This document shows positions 36,142 to 50,893 of a DNA stretch of 64,000 nt, one piece after another (positions within the stretch are counted from its first letter, which is position 1; every line of letters begins with the position of its first letter). The position numbers and the translations under genes were made by a program. The notes beneath the pieces are model-generated. The model did not search any database and had not been told where the DNA came from. It saw only the letters and a list, made by a program, of their open reading frames with translations. The stretch is from Paraphysoderma sedebokerense (Eukaryota; Blastocladiomycota; Physodermatomycetes; Physodermatales; Physodermataceae). Location: assembly GCA_025602915.1 (NCBI GenBank), contig JAHLJZ010000049.1, positions 62,001 through 126,000 on the forward strand. Reading direction: 5' to 3'.

Positions 36142-36330
36142 TCATATGTGTGAATTATGAGTACAAGGGATCCTATTCACAGGAATACAGTCACCTTCCG
36201 AGTTAAAAAAATATCGAATGACAGAAAATATAGCGGGAAAAATAAACTGCAAATTACTAGCTGGAATGGCGTAAGGAACCATACGTTTGACAATGGATGG
36301 GGATGGGAACATTGACCAACGGCCGACCAT
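36142..36330 (-). CDS. Possible ATP synthase subunit i/j (Atp18-like), tentative
   Basis: A 62-codon frame whose start, MVGRWSMFPSPSIVKRMVPY, resembles the N-terminus of Atp18-type subunits (aromatic-P-[ST]-P, a hydrophobic-Lys pair, Met-x-Pro-Phe/Tyr) before a single membrane segment (FIFPAIFSVIRYFF). The C-terminal part does not match the family. An intron beginning at GTAATTTG after the Ala-Ser may change it, but I could not find a convincing continuation. It lies 25 bp downstream of another small frame on the same strand, which leaves little room for its own promoter. Low confidence; it may be chance. Confidence 0.28.
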   Translation of the reverse strand: MVGRWSMFPSPSIVKRMVPYAIPASNLQFIFPAIFSVIRYFFNSEGDCIPVNRIPCTHNSHI

Positions 36331-36355
36331 GAACTTCGGTCACAAATTTGTTGCA

Positions 36356-36544
36356 CTAAGAGTTTGATGGTTCTGGTGGCGTTTTTGCTGCGATGGTATT
36401 ATTTGATGATGTGTGATTATTAGATGGTGGTTGCTCACTGCCCGCGCGAAAAGGCAGCTGTGGTTTTGTGGACACTGCCATCAGCAGGCTGGCGAGAATA
36501 AAGAAGATTAAGGTCAAAGAGCCAAAGGTATTCATTTTTGACAT
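36356..36544 (-). CDS. Possible small secreted peptide, tentative
   Basis: A 62-codon frame beginning MSKMNTFGSLTLIFFILASL, a plausible signal peptide with cleavage near AVSTKP. It is followed by a Pro/Ser/Asn-rich tail (SEQPPSNNHTSSNNTI). No cysteines and no recognised family. It is supported only by the signal-peptide-like composition. Confidence 0.3.
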   Translation of the reverse strand: MSKMNTFGSLTLIFFILASLLMAVSTKPQLPFRAGSEQPPSNNHTSSNNTIAAKTPPEPSNS

Positions 36545-37387
36545 TTTTGTGTGTTCAGTTTGTTGCTATTCGATGGTTTAGTAGTGGAAATCGAACCAAA
36601 TTTACACCCTTCGTGATTTACGAATGAACAGTAATTGATGTAATCGTCAATTGTGTAGTTATGAATAATCAAGATATTACTCTCATCGTGGTGAGGGCTA
36701 CGCGCATTTAGGACTTTGAAACGAACAATAGCAATGATTGCTTAAAATTGTGTATTTATTTATAATCCTGCAGTATTTGACTAAATATAGTGGTCGATGA
36801 CTAAATCTTGCAGAGGCCTTACTGCACGTACGTATTAATGTCGTAGTCAAACGAAAGCCCTGTACTGATGATTTGGTTTGAATGATTCAGGAACTATGCA
36901 GTTACGTAAAATCGAGGTATGCATTGTACTGAATTGAACTGACTAAACAGAATTATACCATATCTATGAGTGACCAGCTGAATTGCGTATACATAGAAAT
37001 CTTGATTCCTCAATTTGCGATTCATTACATAATTTCAATTCTTAACAATATAGGTTGCAATTGATTTATTTGGCGAACGAAGTAACGGAAGACAGGTCTG
37101 TGCCGAGATGACAGAAAATTGTCCTTTGACATTTGATGTATTCTAGGCCAACGGTCACACTGAGAACAGAAAGAACTGAAAGCGTAAAGTCTGTGACTGT
37201 GGCAACAGCATTCTCAAAGCTGATTCGTTGCTCACAATTCTTCTTGCAGCAGAATATTTGATATTTAAACTTGCAACAAGTGTTATAGGACATCCATATT
37301 TATTTGGCTATTTATTTAATGAAATACATAGACATGACCGAAGTCACGTGTCTCCAATATATGCCATGGTTCCACTTCCACTCGAGA
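36545..37387. other. Intergenic region upstream of spastin
   Basis: About 840 bp, A/T-rich, with the spastin promoter at its right end. A 75-codon minus-strand frame (37066-37293) is Cys/Ser/Val-rich without family resemblance. Nothing else seen. Confidence 0.35.
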
Positions 37388-39801
<2,414 letters not shown>

Positions 39802-40076
39802 ATTCCCTTAGCTGCGATGTTTGGAGGTTGGTGTACACTATAGACTAGGGACTATAGACTAGGGCATGTATAAAATGAACCTATTTTCGCGTTTTTGATG
39901 GCCCATAGCAACGCCAGACAAACAAAACGAAAATTGTAGTATACTTCTTTCAATATCAACAGGGTCATCGATTTCTTAATATATTCCCATTTTCAACATA
40001 CTTATCTGTAAATTTTTTTTAATTAATCGCAATTAAAAGACAACTATTATATAATCTTATATCGAAAACCGAAAGA

Positions 40077-40862
40077 ATGAACACGGTAACGTTTCCGTTT
40101 GGTCCACTTGACTTGGAAATCACCGAAAACTCTACTACCCATCACCATGGTACCACGATCTGGCCAGCTTCGAAAGTACTTTCCTCGTATTTTCTTTCAC
40201 TGGCACGAAAATCTTCGACACCGGTTATCAATGTTACGGATATCACTCAATTAAATCGATACTTAAGGGGGAAATTTTGTATAGAGCTGGGTAGTGGAAC
40301 TGGATTATTTGGTATTTGTATGGCTATATTAGGATGTGAAGTGGTAGTGACGGATCAGGATGTAGACGTTATCTTGGAAAATTTAGAGGCAAATGTGCGG
40401 AGGAATCAATTGGGCGGTAATTATACCGCTGGAATGGAAACTGAGGCTCAAAAATTAAATCCTAAATCTCAAAGGGAAGTAGAGAGAGGGACGAGTATGG
40501 CAATTGAGAATGAGAATGGATTGGTCTATGATGTAATGGTGGCGGGGTACACCTGGGGTAATGAAGTGTCTGAAAAGTTGTTACAGAAGATTGGGAATCG
40601 GAAAATTGATTATCTAGTCGCAGGAGACTGTGTGTATACAATGGAACCACTAGCCCCTTTTATTCAAAGTTTAGTCAAGCTTTCGGACGACTCGACGGTT
40701 GTTTTGGTTGCGATGGAAAGAAGAGATGGACTGGTGATTGATGAGTTTGTGAGGATAGCAAAAGAGCGATTCGTCGTGAGCAAAATCTCGAAATCGAAAT
40801 TAGATAAATTGTACGCTCATGAGTCGATGGAAGTGTATAAATTGAGAAAAAAGAAATCTTAA
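40077..40862 (+). CDS. Family-16 protein-lysine methyltransferase (METTL21/EFM6-like)
   Basis: A single-exon gene of 261 aa. Family 16 is shown by the N-terminal TIWPASKVLSSYF (the W-P-A-S-x-x-L block), SAM motif I CIELGSGTGLFGICMAILGC, the acidic loop VTDQDVDVILENLEANV, and the motif after strand 4, DYLVAGDCVYTMEPLAPFIQ, in place of the D-x-x-Y catalytic block. The spacing agrees with Efm6/METTL21-type enzymes, which methylate elongation factor eEF1A or chaperones. Substrate assignment is not possible from sequence alone. It is the second methyltransferase of this family in the window (after METTL23), but the two are not close paralogues. A 275-bp A/T-rich spacer separates it from spastin. 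Confidence 0.82.
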   Translation: MNTVTFPFGPLDLEITENSTTHHHGTTIWPASKVLSSYFLSLARKSSTPVINVTDITQLNRYLRGKFCIELGSGTGLFGICMAILGCEVVVTDQDVDVILENLEANVRRNQLGGNYTAGMETEAQKLNPKSQREVERGTSMAIENENGLVYDVMVAGYTWGNEVSEKLLQKIGNRKIDYLVAGDCVYTMEPLAPFIQSLVKLSDDSTVVLVAMERRDGLVIDEFVRIAKERFVVSKISKSKLDKLYAHESMEVYKLRKKKS

Positions 40863-41311
40863 ATCGCCTATACATCAGAAAGTGACCTGCCCTTATTGCA
40901 ATCGGCCGACTGTTAATTTTCCTTAATTATCGAATTCGCTCGAGAGAATTGTTGATGGATAAACTTCTGCCTTATCAGAATGACGCAAGCACCTATAACA
41001 CATTCAAAGTTTATTCCTAATCGTCACAACCGCTACAAACATCTCGTCGAAAGATTATTTAAACAGAGCAATAACTTTTCTTTTTGGTTTGAGAGACTAA
41101 AGATTTGTCGTTTCAATCATCGACAATTACTGATTCAGATTTTCAGTATATTCACAAACAAAAGAGTTGGTGAAGGTAACTGAATTATGATCGAAGGGGT
41201 TTCTTGCCGACACCCTGTTGATGGAGGAAAATGGATATGAAAGGAGAACAAGCAAAAAAGAAACAAACAGCTACATTAGAAAGGATATTCCATCGGAGAG
41301 GCATGCAGAAA
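40863..41311. other. Convergent 3' flanks of the methyltransferase and COX7A-like genes
   Basis: About 450 bp. A 67-codon plus-strand frame (40980-41183) starts MTQAPITHSKFIPNRHNRYK and is rich in Lys, Phe and Asn. It has no family resemblance or splice support, so I leave it unannotated. Confidence 0.35.
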
Positions 41312-41651
41312 TTATTTGTGACATAGGCGACGAGAATACTGTATACATACGAAGGACATTTGACCTAGACCATACAGAGTAGTTCCGAGGACAGTAAGCG
41401 AAGCGACAGTGTAAAGGGCGAGACCGAATCTATCTTTGGGTGTTCTCATGAAGAGAGGTCTTTCCGACGGAGTCTACATGGGCAATTTAGTTGGAGAATA
41501 CAGAATTGTTAGTGATGGAGAACAAGAGTTATAGAATAACTTTACTCGGCCAAGTGACGGAAAGGAATGTTGAAAGCTTTGGGGAATTTACCTGCCAGAA
41601 CTTTTGACGTTCGACGATGTGGTTGGGCTTGTTGACGATAGAGTCGAGCAT
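41312..41651 (-). CDS. Cytochrome c oxidase subunit 7A-like protein
   Basis: A small two-exon gene. Exon 1 (41592-41651) encodes MLDSIVNKPNHIVERQKFWQ. Exon 2 (41312-41473) encodes TPSERPLFMRTPKDRFGLAL, a membrane helix (ALYTVASLTVLGTTLYGLG), and a short tail ending RLCHK; total 73 aa. The order E-R-Q-K-x-(W/F)-Q, then x-P-L-(Y/F)-(L/M)-R-x-P-x-D-R, then one membrane helix with a G-T-x-x-Y-G-L ending is the COX7A layout, an inner-membrane subunit of respiratory complex IV. A further intron near GTCTAG/GTCAAATG could replace the last about 17 residues. Divergent from ESS1, 208 bp away. Confidence 0.62.
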
Positions 41652-41859
41652 TTTCTTCTTAGAGATGACTTTGGTACTTGATATACGAGGGAATGATGAG
41701 AGATGGAAATGAGGAATGGATGATGATGATGAAAAAACAAAAATTGAATCATTTCTCGTCAATTGCGGTGGTCACGTGGCTCACTCCGTTCCTTCATTCC
41801 TTCGACAGACTCGATTCAAGATATAACACAAGAAAAGAGAAAACTCAATTCAAATCAAG

Positions 41860-42839
41860 ATGAGTGTAAGTCTTCTGGCGGGGATACACTGAATATGGAA
41901 TTGATATCATACATTGATTATGGATATCCAATTGTGTTCCTTCCAACCATTACCGGTAACCGCCAAGTCACCACAACTAACCGCAATAAACAAATCCAAT
42001 TAGGACAGACAACTACCTTCTGGCTGGGAAGAACGATATTCCAACAGTCGTCAACGGTATCTTTTTACGTCCACATCATTCATCGTGATAAGAAAGTGAA
42101 TAACCGGGATCACCGAATTGCCGCTGTTCTTTAGCACGTACTATTTCCATCCCGCCACTGGCCAATCACAATGGGAATTCCCTGAAGACAACACAGGGAA
42201 AGTCCGTGCTTCTCATCTATTAGTTAAGCATCGGGAAAGCAGAAGGCCGAGTTCATGGAAAGAGGTGCCGTATTTACACTCCCACAGCCTCTAGTTCATC
42301 CAGGAACCTCCTGATTGACAGATCTTCACGTCCCACGCATCGATTTTGGTTTTCATTAGGCCAATATCACAAGGTCAAAAGATGAAGCATTAGATATTAT
42401 AAATCGTACGAACATGTTTCATACTTTTTTCAGACTTTGCCTATTCATTACTGATTTTTCATAATCTCACCATGATTAGAACATCGCCAAAGGATTGTCA
42501 GCGGAGAAACTGGTATGAGTCTAATTTCCAATCTCTTGTCTTGATGGATCAAATGTTCTGACTTTCACTCGGAACACACAGACCTTCCCACTCTCGCCAA
42601 AACAGAAAGCGACTGCAGTAGTGCTAAAAATGGTATACTCGTCGATTTACGCTTTCCTTACCCAATCTTGACCTAACAGTATTCATTATCATCTACTATT
42701 AGGTGGTGATTTGGGTTTCTTTGGCCCCGGTCAGATGCAACCTGCGTTTGAAAAGGCTACGTATGCCTTGAAAGTTGGAGAATTATCGGAACCCGTATTT
42801 AGTGATAGTGGCGTTCATTTGATCCTTCGCACTGCATAA
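41860..42839 (+). CDS. ESS1: Pin1-type peptidyl-prolyl cis-trans isomerase
   Basis: Isomerises phospho-Ser/Thr-Pro bonds, chiefly in the RNA polymerase II C-terminal domain. Seven or so short exons. ATG AGT splices to [18 protein letters not shown], then [18 protein letters not shown], giving a complete WW domain with both Trp residues. The parvulin domain starts [20 protein letters not shown] with the basic phosphate-binding Arg pair, continues [30 protein letters not shown] (catalytic Cys region) and [20 protein letters not shown], and ends [14 protein letters not shown]. Every family-defining block is present, and each junction between them has GT...AG ends. Confidence 0.95.
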
Positions 42840-42993
42840 CTTCATATTCCAAAATATATTTCAATCTTTTCGTGTCTCTGAGTGAACTGTTGCGTTCTAA
42901 AATCCATATCGTTGATTACATAAGATAAAATGACAAATTCTTTTTATAAGCAAATATTATACATCCTATCCTTGTTTAAAAACAATCCATGGT

Positions 42994-45900
42994 TTAAAAC
43001 AATGACCTGCAAAGTGGACAAGTACTTTGATTCGACGATTTAAACCACTGTAATCAGGCAAGGAACGTTAGGAGTGAATATAAGCATTAAAGTAGTCAGT
43101 GAGACTTACCTTGTATAAACAAGCTGAATGGAACTTGTTCTTGCACGTTTTACAAGGTCGGTTGGGCAAAGACTTATCAATCACACCAACGATAGAATAA
43201 CAAATTGAACATTCCCCAACACCTTCAAAATGAAGAGAAACATTCCTTTGGAAAATCCTCAAAGCGTCAAGTATACTTCCATTCTACAAAATGAAACAAT
43301 GACATTATTATAACACATCGGAAAGTTTGATCGAGAATAAGGAACATACCTGGGCAGACATAATAGCCTGACAACTTAACAACCAAGATCTCCATCTACC
43401 TTCCGACACTCCAGCCCTTTTACCACCTTCAACTTCAACCTGTCTCAATGGATAATTATTGGGCAACTTAATCGTCATTTCAATTGAAGTATCTTCAATT
43501 TTATAGACTGCATTGATTTCCGAAACATTGGATAACCTTGCCACCCGGATATTGACGTCGGGGAGAGATGACCTATCTGCATCTTGGAGAGCCGATAGTT
43601 CAGACGATATTATGAGCGGCGAAAAATGGGTCTGAGTGTATCTAAAGGGCACGATGAAGTGATAAGGTTTTAAAAGACAACAATAATGTTAGAGCATCTT
43701 CCAAGAATGGTAAAGATACAGTCATTGTAAATGAAATTCGGGTCACTCACGATTCAACTGCAAGTGTTAATTGTCGATGACGGCATTCCGTCCAAAATAG
43801 CCTGACCAAAGTAGGAATATGAACTAAGGCGCGATGGTAGATGTGGGCACTAAACAGATTGAATGATAGTATCGATGTCACGTCAAATCCTTGAGAATTA
43901 CAAGTTAGAATTGCTTGTAGTCGGGGCCGATGATATGCCGAAAGCTTTACCGTGGACATCGTATTCTTCAATTCCCCATTTCGTTAAATCAAATGAACTA
44001 CCCATTCCATTTGATACTAATATCTGGAAAAGTAAATTCAACAAATTCGGAACCGCACTTGTGAATCTCAATTGATCAACATAAATGGATTTCAATTGAA
44101 ATGTCTTCAGTAAAAAGACATATCAGCGTCAGTCCCTCCATCAACAACCATAAAGAACGATGGAACTCACTGCATTGTCAAAATGATCAAATATTATTTT
44201 CCAGGACAACAGGTACCCAAATACCTCATGCAGATCGATTTCTGTAGTTGAATCGTCGACAATGATCTTATGTACCGGTCTAAGAATAAGGTCCATAAGT
44301 TCATTCGGGAGCTTCATTTCTTGCGATTCCTCTAATATTAAGGATGTGTGATAATTGTTAGATAATATGTTGACTGTTGCGAAATCATAGGTAGACCGAC
44401 CATCGATTGGAGTTAATTCTAAGATCAATGAAATCTCTTGGACCCTGACACCGGCGATACGCCGAAGACCAAGGTACGCACACCTCTGTACGCTGGCTTG
44501 TCGTGAACGGATCAGTTTGTAGAGCTACACAAAGTGACAGAACAGAGTTAAATGTGGAGGCTTAGTGGATATGCCTGTAAAATTGTAAATGCTACAAACA
44601 TCGTCGGCCGACGACTGCGATTTGATAATCTTGCTGGGAATATTGATTATCAAATCGGTTAATAAATGCAATAGTCGCGATTCCGGTGTGCTTGCTTCAG
44701 AAACGAAATCTAATGAAATCATGAATCAAAATTAGATATAGCATATGAAAACGGGGGGGTCTAATCGGATAATACAAACTTCCTCTGGTGACGAACAAAT
44801 CAAATAATTTCTCTTGAATGAATTCTTCATATTCATCGTAAACACTCTTGAGTGAATCTTTCTGATCAGTCAAGCTTATCAGTCGAGACAAGACTTTTAA
44901 GATATAAAACAGAATCACATCTGACTGTGGTTTCTCTATTGTCGCAATCTAGTTGTTCGAGCGCCTTCAGTTTAATAACCACGGTAAAGGGAAAAACAAA
45001 ATAAGAAGCGTGATCTACCCTGTCCAGCCAATTCCAACATCGGCCTATGACGACTTCAAACTCTTCAGATTCTAAGTCCATACCCAGCGACTTAAGAAGC
45101 GACTCCAGTAACATGAATATTTGGATGACGATAACACAGGAGGGCCACAGTAGCGGTTCATCTTCGGCTGCGAATGCGGACGATTCAAACCATGTATCAA
45201 AATGCGACAGCAGAGATTTTGCTTTGTCGGTCGAAACGAAGGGAGACGAAGGTGACACAGAAAACGTATCCGATTGGTTCGAAAATGAAGTTAATAAGGA
45301 AAGGTGAGTTCGGCCTAGAATAAATTAAATTAAACATGTTAGATTAACGAGGATAGGAGTTAGTTGCTGGAGGAATCTTCTAAATTAGTAACCTTGATTG
45401 CTGGTTGCGATGTCTTGCACTTTCGACAACGTAGTCGCTAGCTCCATTCGGAAACTTTCAAACAATACTGAATCCTCACACATCGCTGACACACAATCCA
45501 ATGTCACGCATATGACCTCACCGTATTGAATTCGGTCCATCTGAGGAATGTCCAATCCGACAAACCACTCCAAAACGTCATTCCTCTGAAAGCCGTAGTG
45601 TTGAATTACTCGAGATATTAGAGAATGAAATGGACGGAGATATCGATTGTCTCTGATCGAATGTTGAACCAAGTAGCAAAGAAGCTTCGTTAATGTGGGC
45701 GACGTAGAAGACACTGGATATGCATCAGCTTTAATGACATAATCAGTGACCCAGCTCGGAGCTAACGTTGAGTTTTGGTTTAGGAATTCCGAAAGTAACA
45801 AATTCAGTTCATTCTCCACAGAGTTTAATAAGTGCTTGGTGTCCACAGTCGTCGAATCTACTATTCCACGTCGTTTAAGCGCTACCTCATCTGACAAAGC

Positions 45901-48900
45901 CTCCATGAACAGACTGACTTCTGCCAAAACACCAACAGAATCCAAATCGCGCCTCTGTAATAAAATATCGACCCCAGCTGCTCTTAACACGTTTAGACAA
46001 GTGACCGCTAATCGTGTGTAACTCGTAAACCCAAGATTATCGTATTCGCATTCGTTTGCTACAGATGTAGCGGAAGTGGAATGAATCATGACCGGGGACG
46101 TTACAATGAGCGGAATCGTAGAATACGTTAAATGAGATTGACGAGCAACGTCCCAAAACTTTGCATTGAATACAGTTTTTGATAATAGTTCGTCGCGGCA
46201 ATTCTTAAGCGGAAGTAATGTAACGATTTGACTAGTAAGTTGGGGTACACTAAGATTGGATAATGACATAGCATTAATACGAGTCGAAATGAGAGAGAAA
46301 AGGAGTTGACAGACCTGGCCACATGCTTTACATTCATGATGGTGCAACTGATTCTGTCAATGAATGAGTTCGAAATCAACATTTCAGCTTGTGAATTCAA
46401 CGATGCGGATTTAAGATTCACAATAATCTTATCGAGGCAATCTTTAATGACAACGCCAAGTTGTTCAGGTAAGGTGTCAGAACTGATAAAATACAACTCG
46501 AAAACATCCCCGACGATTGTTTTTAAATCGTCAGCCGCAAATCCCAAGAGCATGTCTAATGAATGAGCTGAGTTGAAAAGTGAGGGGAGAAGTTGATATA
46601 TCGTAGGAATTTGATGATTGGAGGTACTAGGATCCACGGGGCTTGTGATGAATGCAAGTGAAGTTGTATATCGATGAGAGACTTCGGCACAAGAATGTAG
46701 AATTTTAAGAATCGTGTTTTCTGACAACATGAACTCATCATGATGGCAACGGAGACACAATGATACCAAATGGAATGATTCAATGTCGGAGGAGTCGGCA
46801 AGGATGGCTTGAGAACGACTTTCGACAAACTTGTCAAGCAAGGGAGATTGCGCCAAGACTTTGAGGGGACAATCAGCCACCTACAACAACATGATACCAG
46901 TTAGCAACGTTGCTAGCATAAGAGAAGGACTTGAAAGACAAACTTGTTTTAGCAACAACAACAAAAACTTCGACTTCGACTGTTCCGTCACTTGCGGGAC
47001 TTCGATGATATTGTGAATCACATTTGGTACCCACTCTCTCAAAGCTTGACTGCTGTCATTTGCAGTAGCAACCAAGATAGAAATAAGCAACTTAAACAAC
47101 GTATTAGCATTAACATGATTGCTAACATTGACACAGGTGGCAAGCGAAGGCATATATAACGTCGAAACGAAATGCTGTGTTGATGTCGGTGATATCATGG
47201 AATGGAAGGTCGTGTAAAGTGAAGACAGCAATAAGGTGAAACCGTCCAGTTGGTCTGGGTCAAATAGAAATTAATCTTTGAGAAGTCGTCGCAGAATATG
47301 AGTGACTACATACCTCCTTTACATGATGAGAATGTCGTGAACGCTGCATTGATTACGCCTTGGACGGTGCCACTTAAACTTTCGGTCTGAAAAGTACGTG
47401 AGATGACGTTTCAAATAAATAGGGATAGAATGAAATACATTACCAATACTTTGGATACATCCGATTCCATCGATGGTGTTATTTGTTGATTCATGCCAAG
47501 GAGGAAATCACTTGAACGAGCGGAAAAGGTTTTAAATTCTCCAGCACTCAACCCATTCCCTGATGATGATATGTTGGAAATCAATCTTTGCGATACTTCT
47601 CCCCAAATTTCTTCGAGAGCAGCTATAAGACAATAATGGTTCGTAAATGTGATATCATTCGGATTTCATATGAAATGCTCTTACGTTTGAGTTTTATTCT
47701 TGAAGCAAGCCGTGCCAAAAATTGAACTATAATGCGGCACAATGTTCCTGGTTGAAACTTATTTCGGAGTTCTGCAGCCTACAATAATAATTAGCAACCA
47801 TTTCATGTAATTCAATACTGATAACCTCAGAAGTACCTTGGACTCAAAAAAGAATGCATCAATCAATTTCATGAACCAAATTTTCATGGAACTCAGCATC
47901 TCCAATGACGTTTCGGTTGAACTGCGGAAGATAGTGAGCAAAGCTTTACCAACAAGGGATAAAATAAAGTATAAAACAACGCTACCTTCCCTTCGCTAAG
48001 GAATAAAACAGTATATCCGCATACGACTGCAAAAATGGTTCCGCATTCGATTTATCAATCACGCCAACAGCTAATCCTTTTAAGTAGTTCGTGAATAGAT
48101 CTTGATAGAATGCCGGTGTTGAAGTAATCTAGAATGTCTCATCAGCATCTCGTAGGGAAAACATCTCAAAAAATCAATTCAAATAAACTTACTTCGTCCG
48201 GTAATGAACTTATTAGCACAACAATGGCAGGATAAGAGACGCCGATCGAACCATAACATCCCATACGAAGGAACAACCATAATTTGTTCACCAATGGCTT
48301 CTTAGTTGTAGCGGCGCCCCATGATGATGGAAAACCTATTCAAGCAGAACATTACTCACGGCACGTACGAAATGTGGTTTAAAAAAATGGCGATCATACG
48401 CTTAAGAAACGTAAGCAGTGCTTCCCACATGTCTCCATGGATTAGAACATCTTTCTCGTCAAAAGCTTTCGGTAAGAATACAGAGCTCACAAGGTTGATA
48501 CGTGCTTCCTCGATGTAACCTACCACACAAATTTGAGTATTTTAGTACAATTTGATTTCTTATGTAATGACCAGTCATAGAAGACAAACATACCAGGGTG
48601 ATGTGACGCCAAAAATTTGACAAGATTGTACATGGATTTCCGTATTAGAGAATGTTCACTACCTATCAAACCCCAAAATTTGACATCGTTCATCAAAATG
48701 TCGAGGTGACTTGACGCCTTTTTCATTTGTTCTTCCGGTACATTTTCTGATTGATAAAAAAATGCGAGTTAGATGGCTGAATTTGAACATAAGCGAATTT
48801 ATGTCGACGTACCGAATATATAAATGACCGAGAGAATACATCCTGACAAGACACGCGCATACTTTGCATTCATGTCCTCCTTTGAAGTGTATCGCGGATC

Positions 48901-49789
48901 ACTCAATGTATCGGGAGTCTTATGTAACACAGTATCGATAACGAATTCTAATAACTCCTCCATACAAAATACCAAGACTTCGGATCTCTTACTCGGTGGA
49001 AACGCGGCCTAACACAAATGACTTCGTTACAGGATTCAAAATTGGATCAACTTGACAGAATGGAAAAACAAACCTGGAAAGAATTGGTCGCTAAATTCGC
49101 GACATCTTTACTAACATCATAAAATGACACGACCCAGGTTCCGATGATTGATTTCAAATATGGCGCCAGCTGCTTTCCGACGTTCCTAACGATAAACTCA
49201 TGAATTTCATAAACCGATATTCTACATCTCCTGTCGACGTCAATTGCCAGTCTTGTAAACAGTTTAGGCTACACAAGACAAAATCATTATTAGTATACGC
49301 CATGCCTAGTCGTACACGCCAAGTACGACGGATTGGTGATGAACTATCTTTGAAGACATTACCCATACAGGGAGGAAAGTACTCAAAAGTGTCTTCCAGT
49401 TTTGGTCTTTATTTTTACCGTTTTCATATAAGAATGTCTTGAGTTCATCAAGTGTCTTGATTTTAGTCGTAGTATCTCGCTTGGAAATTTTTTTCAAAAT
49501 TACGACCAACTCCGATGGCAATTCCTGGATTGAAGAAGCGGCGTCCGCTGTCGGATCGAAGGACGGAGCTGAAGATGATGATGATGCAACCGTATTGAAT
49601 GCATTAAATCCAATGAATCCTGTTCCTGTTGCTGTTCCAGTGAGTTCCGCTGCACGACTAAAGTAATGAAGTAGACGACATGAATTATCAGTTTTAGAAC
49701 ATGAACATACACGAATAAATTTCATATTACCTAGATGATGCAGGTTTCGCATTTCCTTTCACTCTCGGTTGATTTTTCTCTCGGCCCAT
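42994..49789 (-). CDS. LTN1: E3 ubiquitin ligase listerin
   Basis: The ribosome-associated quality-control ligase that ubiquitinates nascent chains on stalled 60S subunits. The N-terminal exon MGREKNQPRVKGNAKPASSR, followed by ELTGTATGTGFIGFNAFN and the HEAT-like ELPSELVVILKKISKRDTTT, is the listerin N-terminal domain. A long middle of helical repeats fills about 5 kb over many exons (for example 46128-46880, 45385-46347). The C-terminal RWD-like segment (SIEMTIKLPNNYPLRQVEVE) is followed by the RING: GECSICYSIVGVIDKSLPNR, CKTCKNKFHSACLYK and, across the last intron, WFKSSNQSTCPLCRSLF. All eight RING ligands are seen. It shares a 142-bp divergent promoter with NOL12. The overall reading is firm, but internal exon edges were not all worked out. 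Confidence 0.9.
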
Positions 49790-49931
49790 TTCCTTCAATA
49801 TCGATAGTCTCCTAATCACTTCCCTGGATTGCCTGTATCGACTCACTGTAACAGGCTTGCCGAGTTGCTTCGTACCGACAGTCACGTGTTTTTGTTTACC
49901 AGGAATTCAGGTTAATGCCTTCCTCCACCGC
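49790..49931. promoter_or_regulatory. Divergent promoter, LTN1 / NOL12
   Basis: Only 142 bp between the start codons of LTN1 (minus) and NOL12 (plus). It includes GTCACGTGTTTT, a CACGTG E-box at about 49882-49887. Confidence 0.45.
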
Positions 49932-50801
49932 ATGATCTCTGAATTCTTTCAAGATACAACAAACATGGATAATTGGTCATTGCTCACGAAAGGCAGTCAA
50001 ATATACGCACAAAAGCGACAGAAGAAGCAAGAAAAAAGTGAGATCAAATTTGACGAAGATGCTCGGAAGTTGGTATCCCCTCTACTTGTATTCAAGGTTC
50101 AATGTATATACGAAATATTAATTGTGGATCGTCATAATGTTCTTTTAGAGAATTCCTTACAGGTTTTAGAAAGAGAAAACAAGAGCGAAAGCGGAAAGCG
50201 CAAGAGTTTGTGAAACAGCAAGAAAGGTTAGAGAGAAATGAACGAAGACGAATGAAACGTGAGGCTGTAGCTGAAATGGCAAGGAAAATGCAAAGGAAAA
50301 TGGAGGGTTTGGATAGCGGTGCGTACTTTATCTTACGATTACTAGTTATCGGAATATAAATCTAATTTTCGTCTTTTTGAAACAACACTAGACGGATTTG
50401 ATAGCGATGAAGATGCGAAATATATGGATGACGTCGATCAAGTTGCATTTTCAGAGAAAGACACGCTGACAACAGTTACTACAATCACAGATATGGATTT
50501 AAATGATGACGGCTTTGCGAATGTGTGGAACGAAGAGAGTAACGAGCAGGGTCCAAAAGATGTATCGAAATCAGCGATAAAGAAAGTAGAAACTCAAACA
50601 GCGAAAGTAGATTCGGTGGAGGAAGAAATTGAAAACTTACTGAAGTCTTCGCGGAAAAGTGAAAAGACTGCTGGAAAGAAAAAGTTCAGATATGAATCGA
50701 AGCGCGAACGGAAACTTACGGCTTCGAAGCAAAAGATGAAGAAAATAAAACAAGGATCGAGAACGGGTAATGGAAAATTTTCAAAACCGAAACGGAGATA
50801 G
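49932..50801 (+). CDS. NOL12: Nucleolar protein 12 / ribosomal RNA exonuclease Rrp17
   Basis: A 60S-assembly factor implicated in 5'-end processing of 5.8S and 25S rRNA. Exon 1 ends EIKFDEDARK and joins to EFLTGFRKRKQERKRKAQEF, the NOL12/Rrp17 signature (FDE-x-x-R-x-x-(Y/F)-L-T-G-F-x-K-R-K). A charged coiled coil follows (RRMKREAVAEMARKMQRKME). Another intron precedes an acidic segment (DGFDSDEDAKYMDDVDQ) and a Lys-rich tail (KSSRKSEKTAGKKKFRYESK, ending KFSKPKRR), typical of nucleolar targeting. The intron donor here is GTTGGT, a weak site. The start MISEFFQDTTNMDNW at 49932 is the first ATG in frame; the Met of MDNWSLL is also possible. Divergent from LTN1. Confidence 0.85.
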
Positions 50802-50893
50802 AGAATGATTGATTATTTATGAAATAAGAACTGTTACTGTAAATACATTAGTCTAGAATTATCAACTTTATTTTTTTTCTGAGTAAAGCACTG

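Noticed and set aside
37066-37293. 75-codon minus-strand frame with several Cys near its start
   Set aside because: No signal peptide or family; sits in the spastin promoter.
40980-41183. 67-codon plus-strand frame MTQAPITHSK...
   Set aside because: No recognised family; region is the shared 3' flank of two convergent genes.
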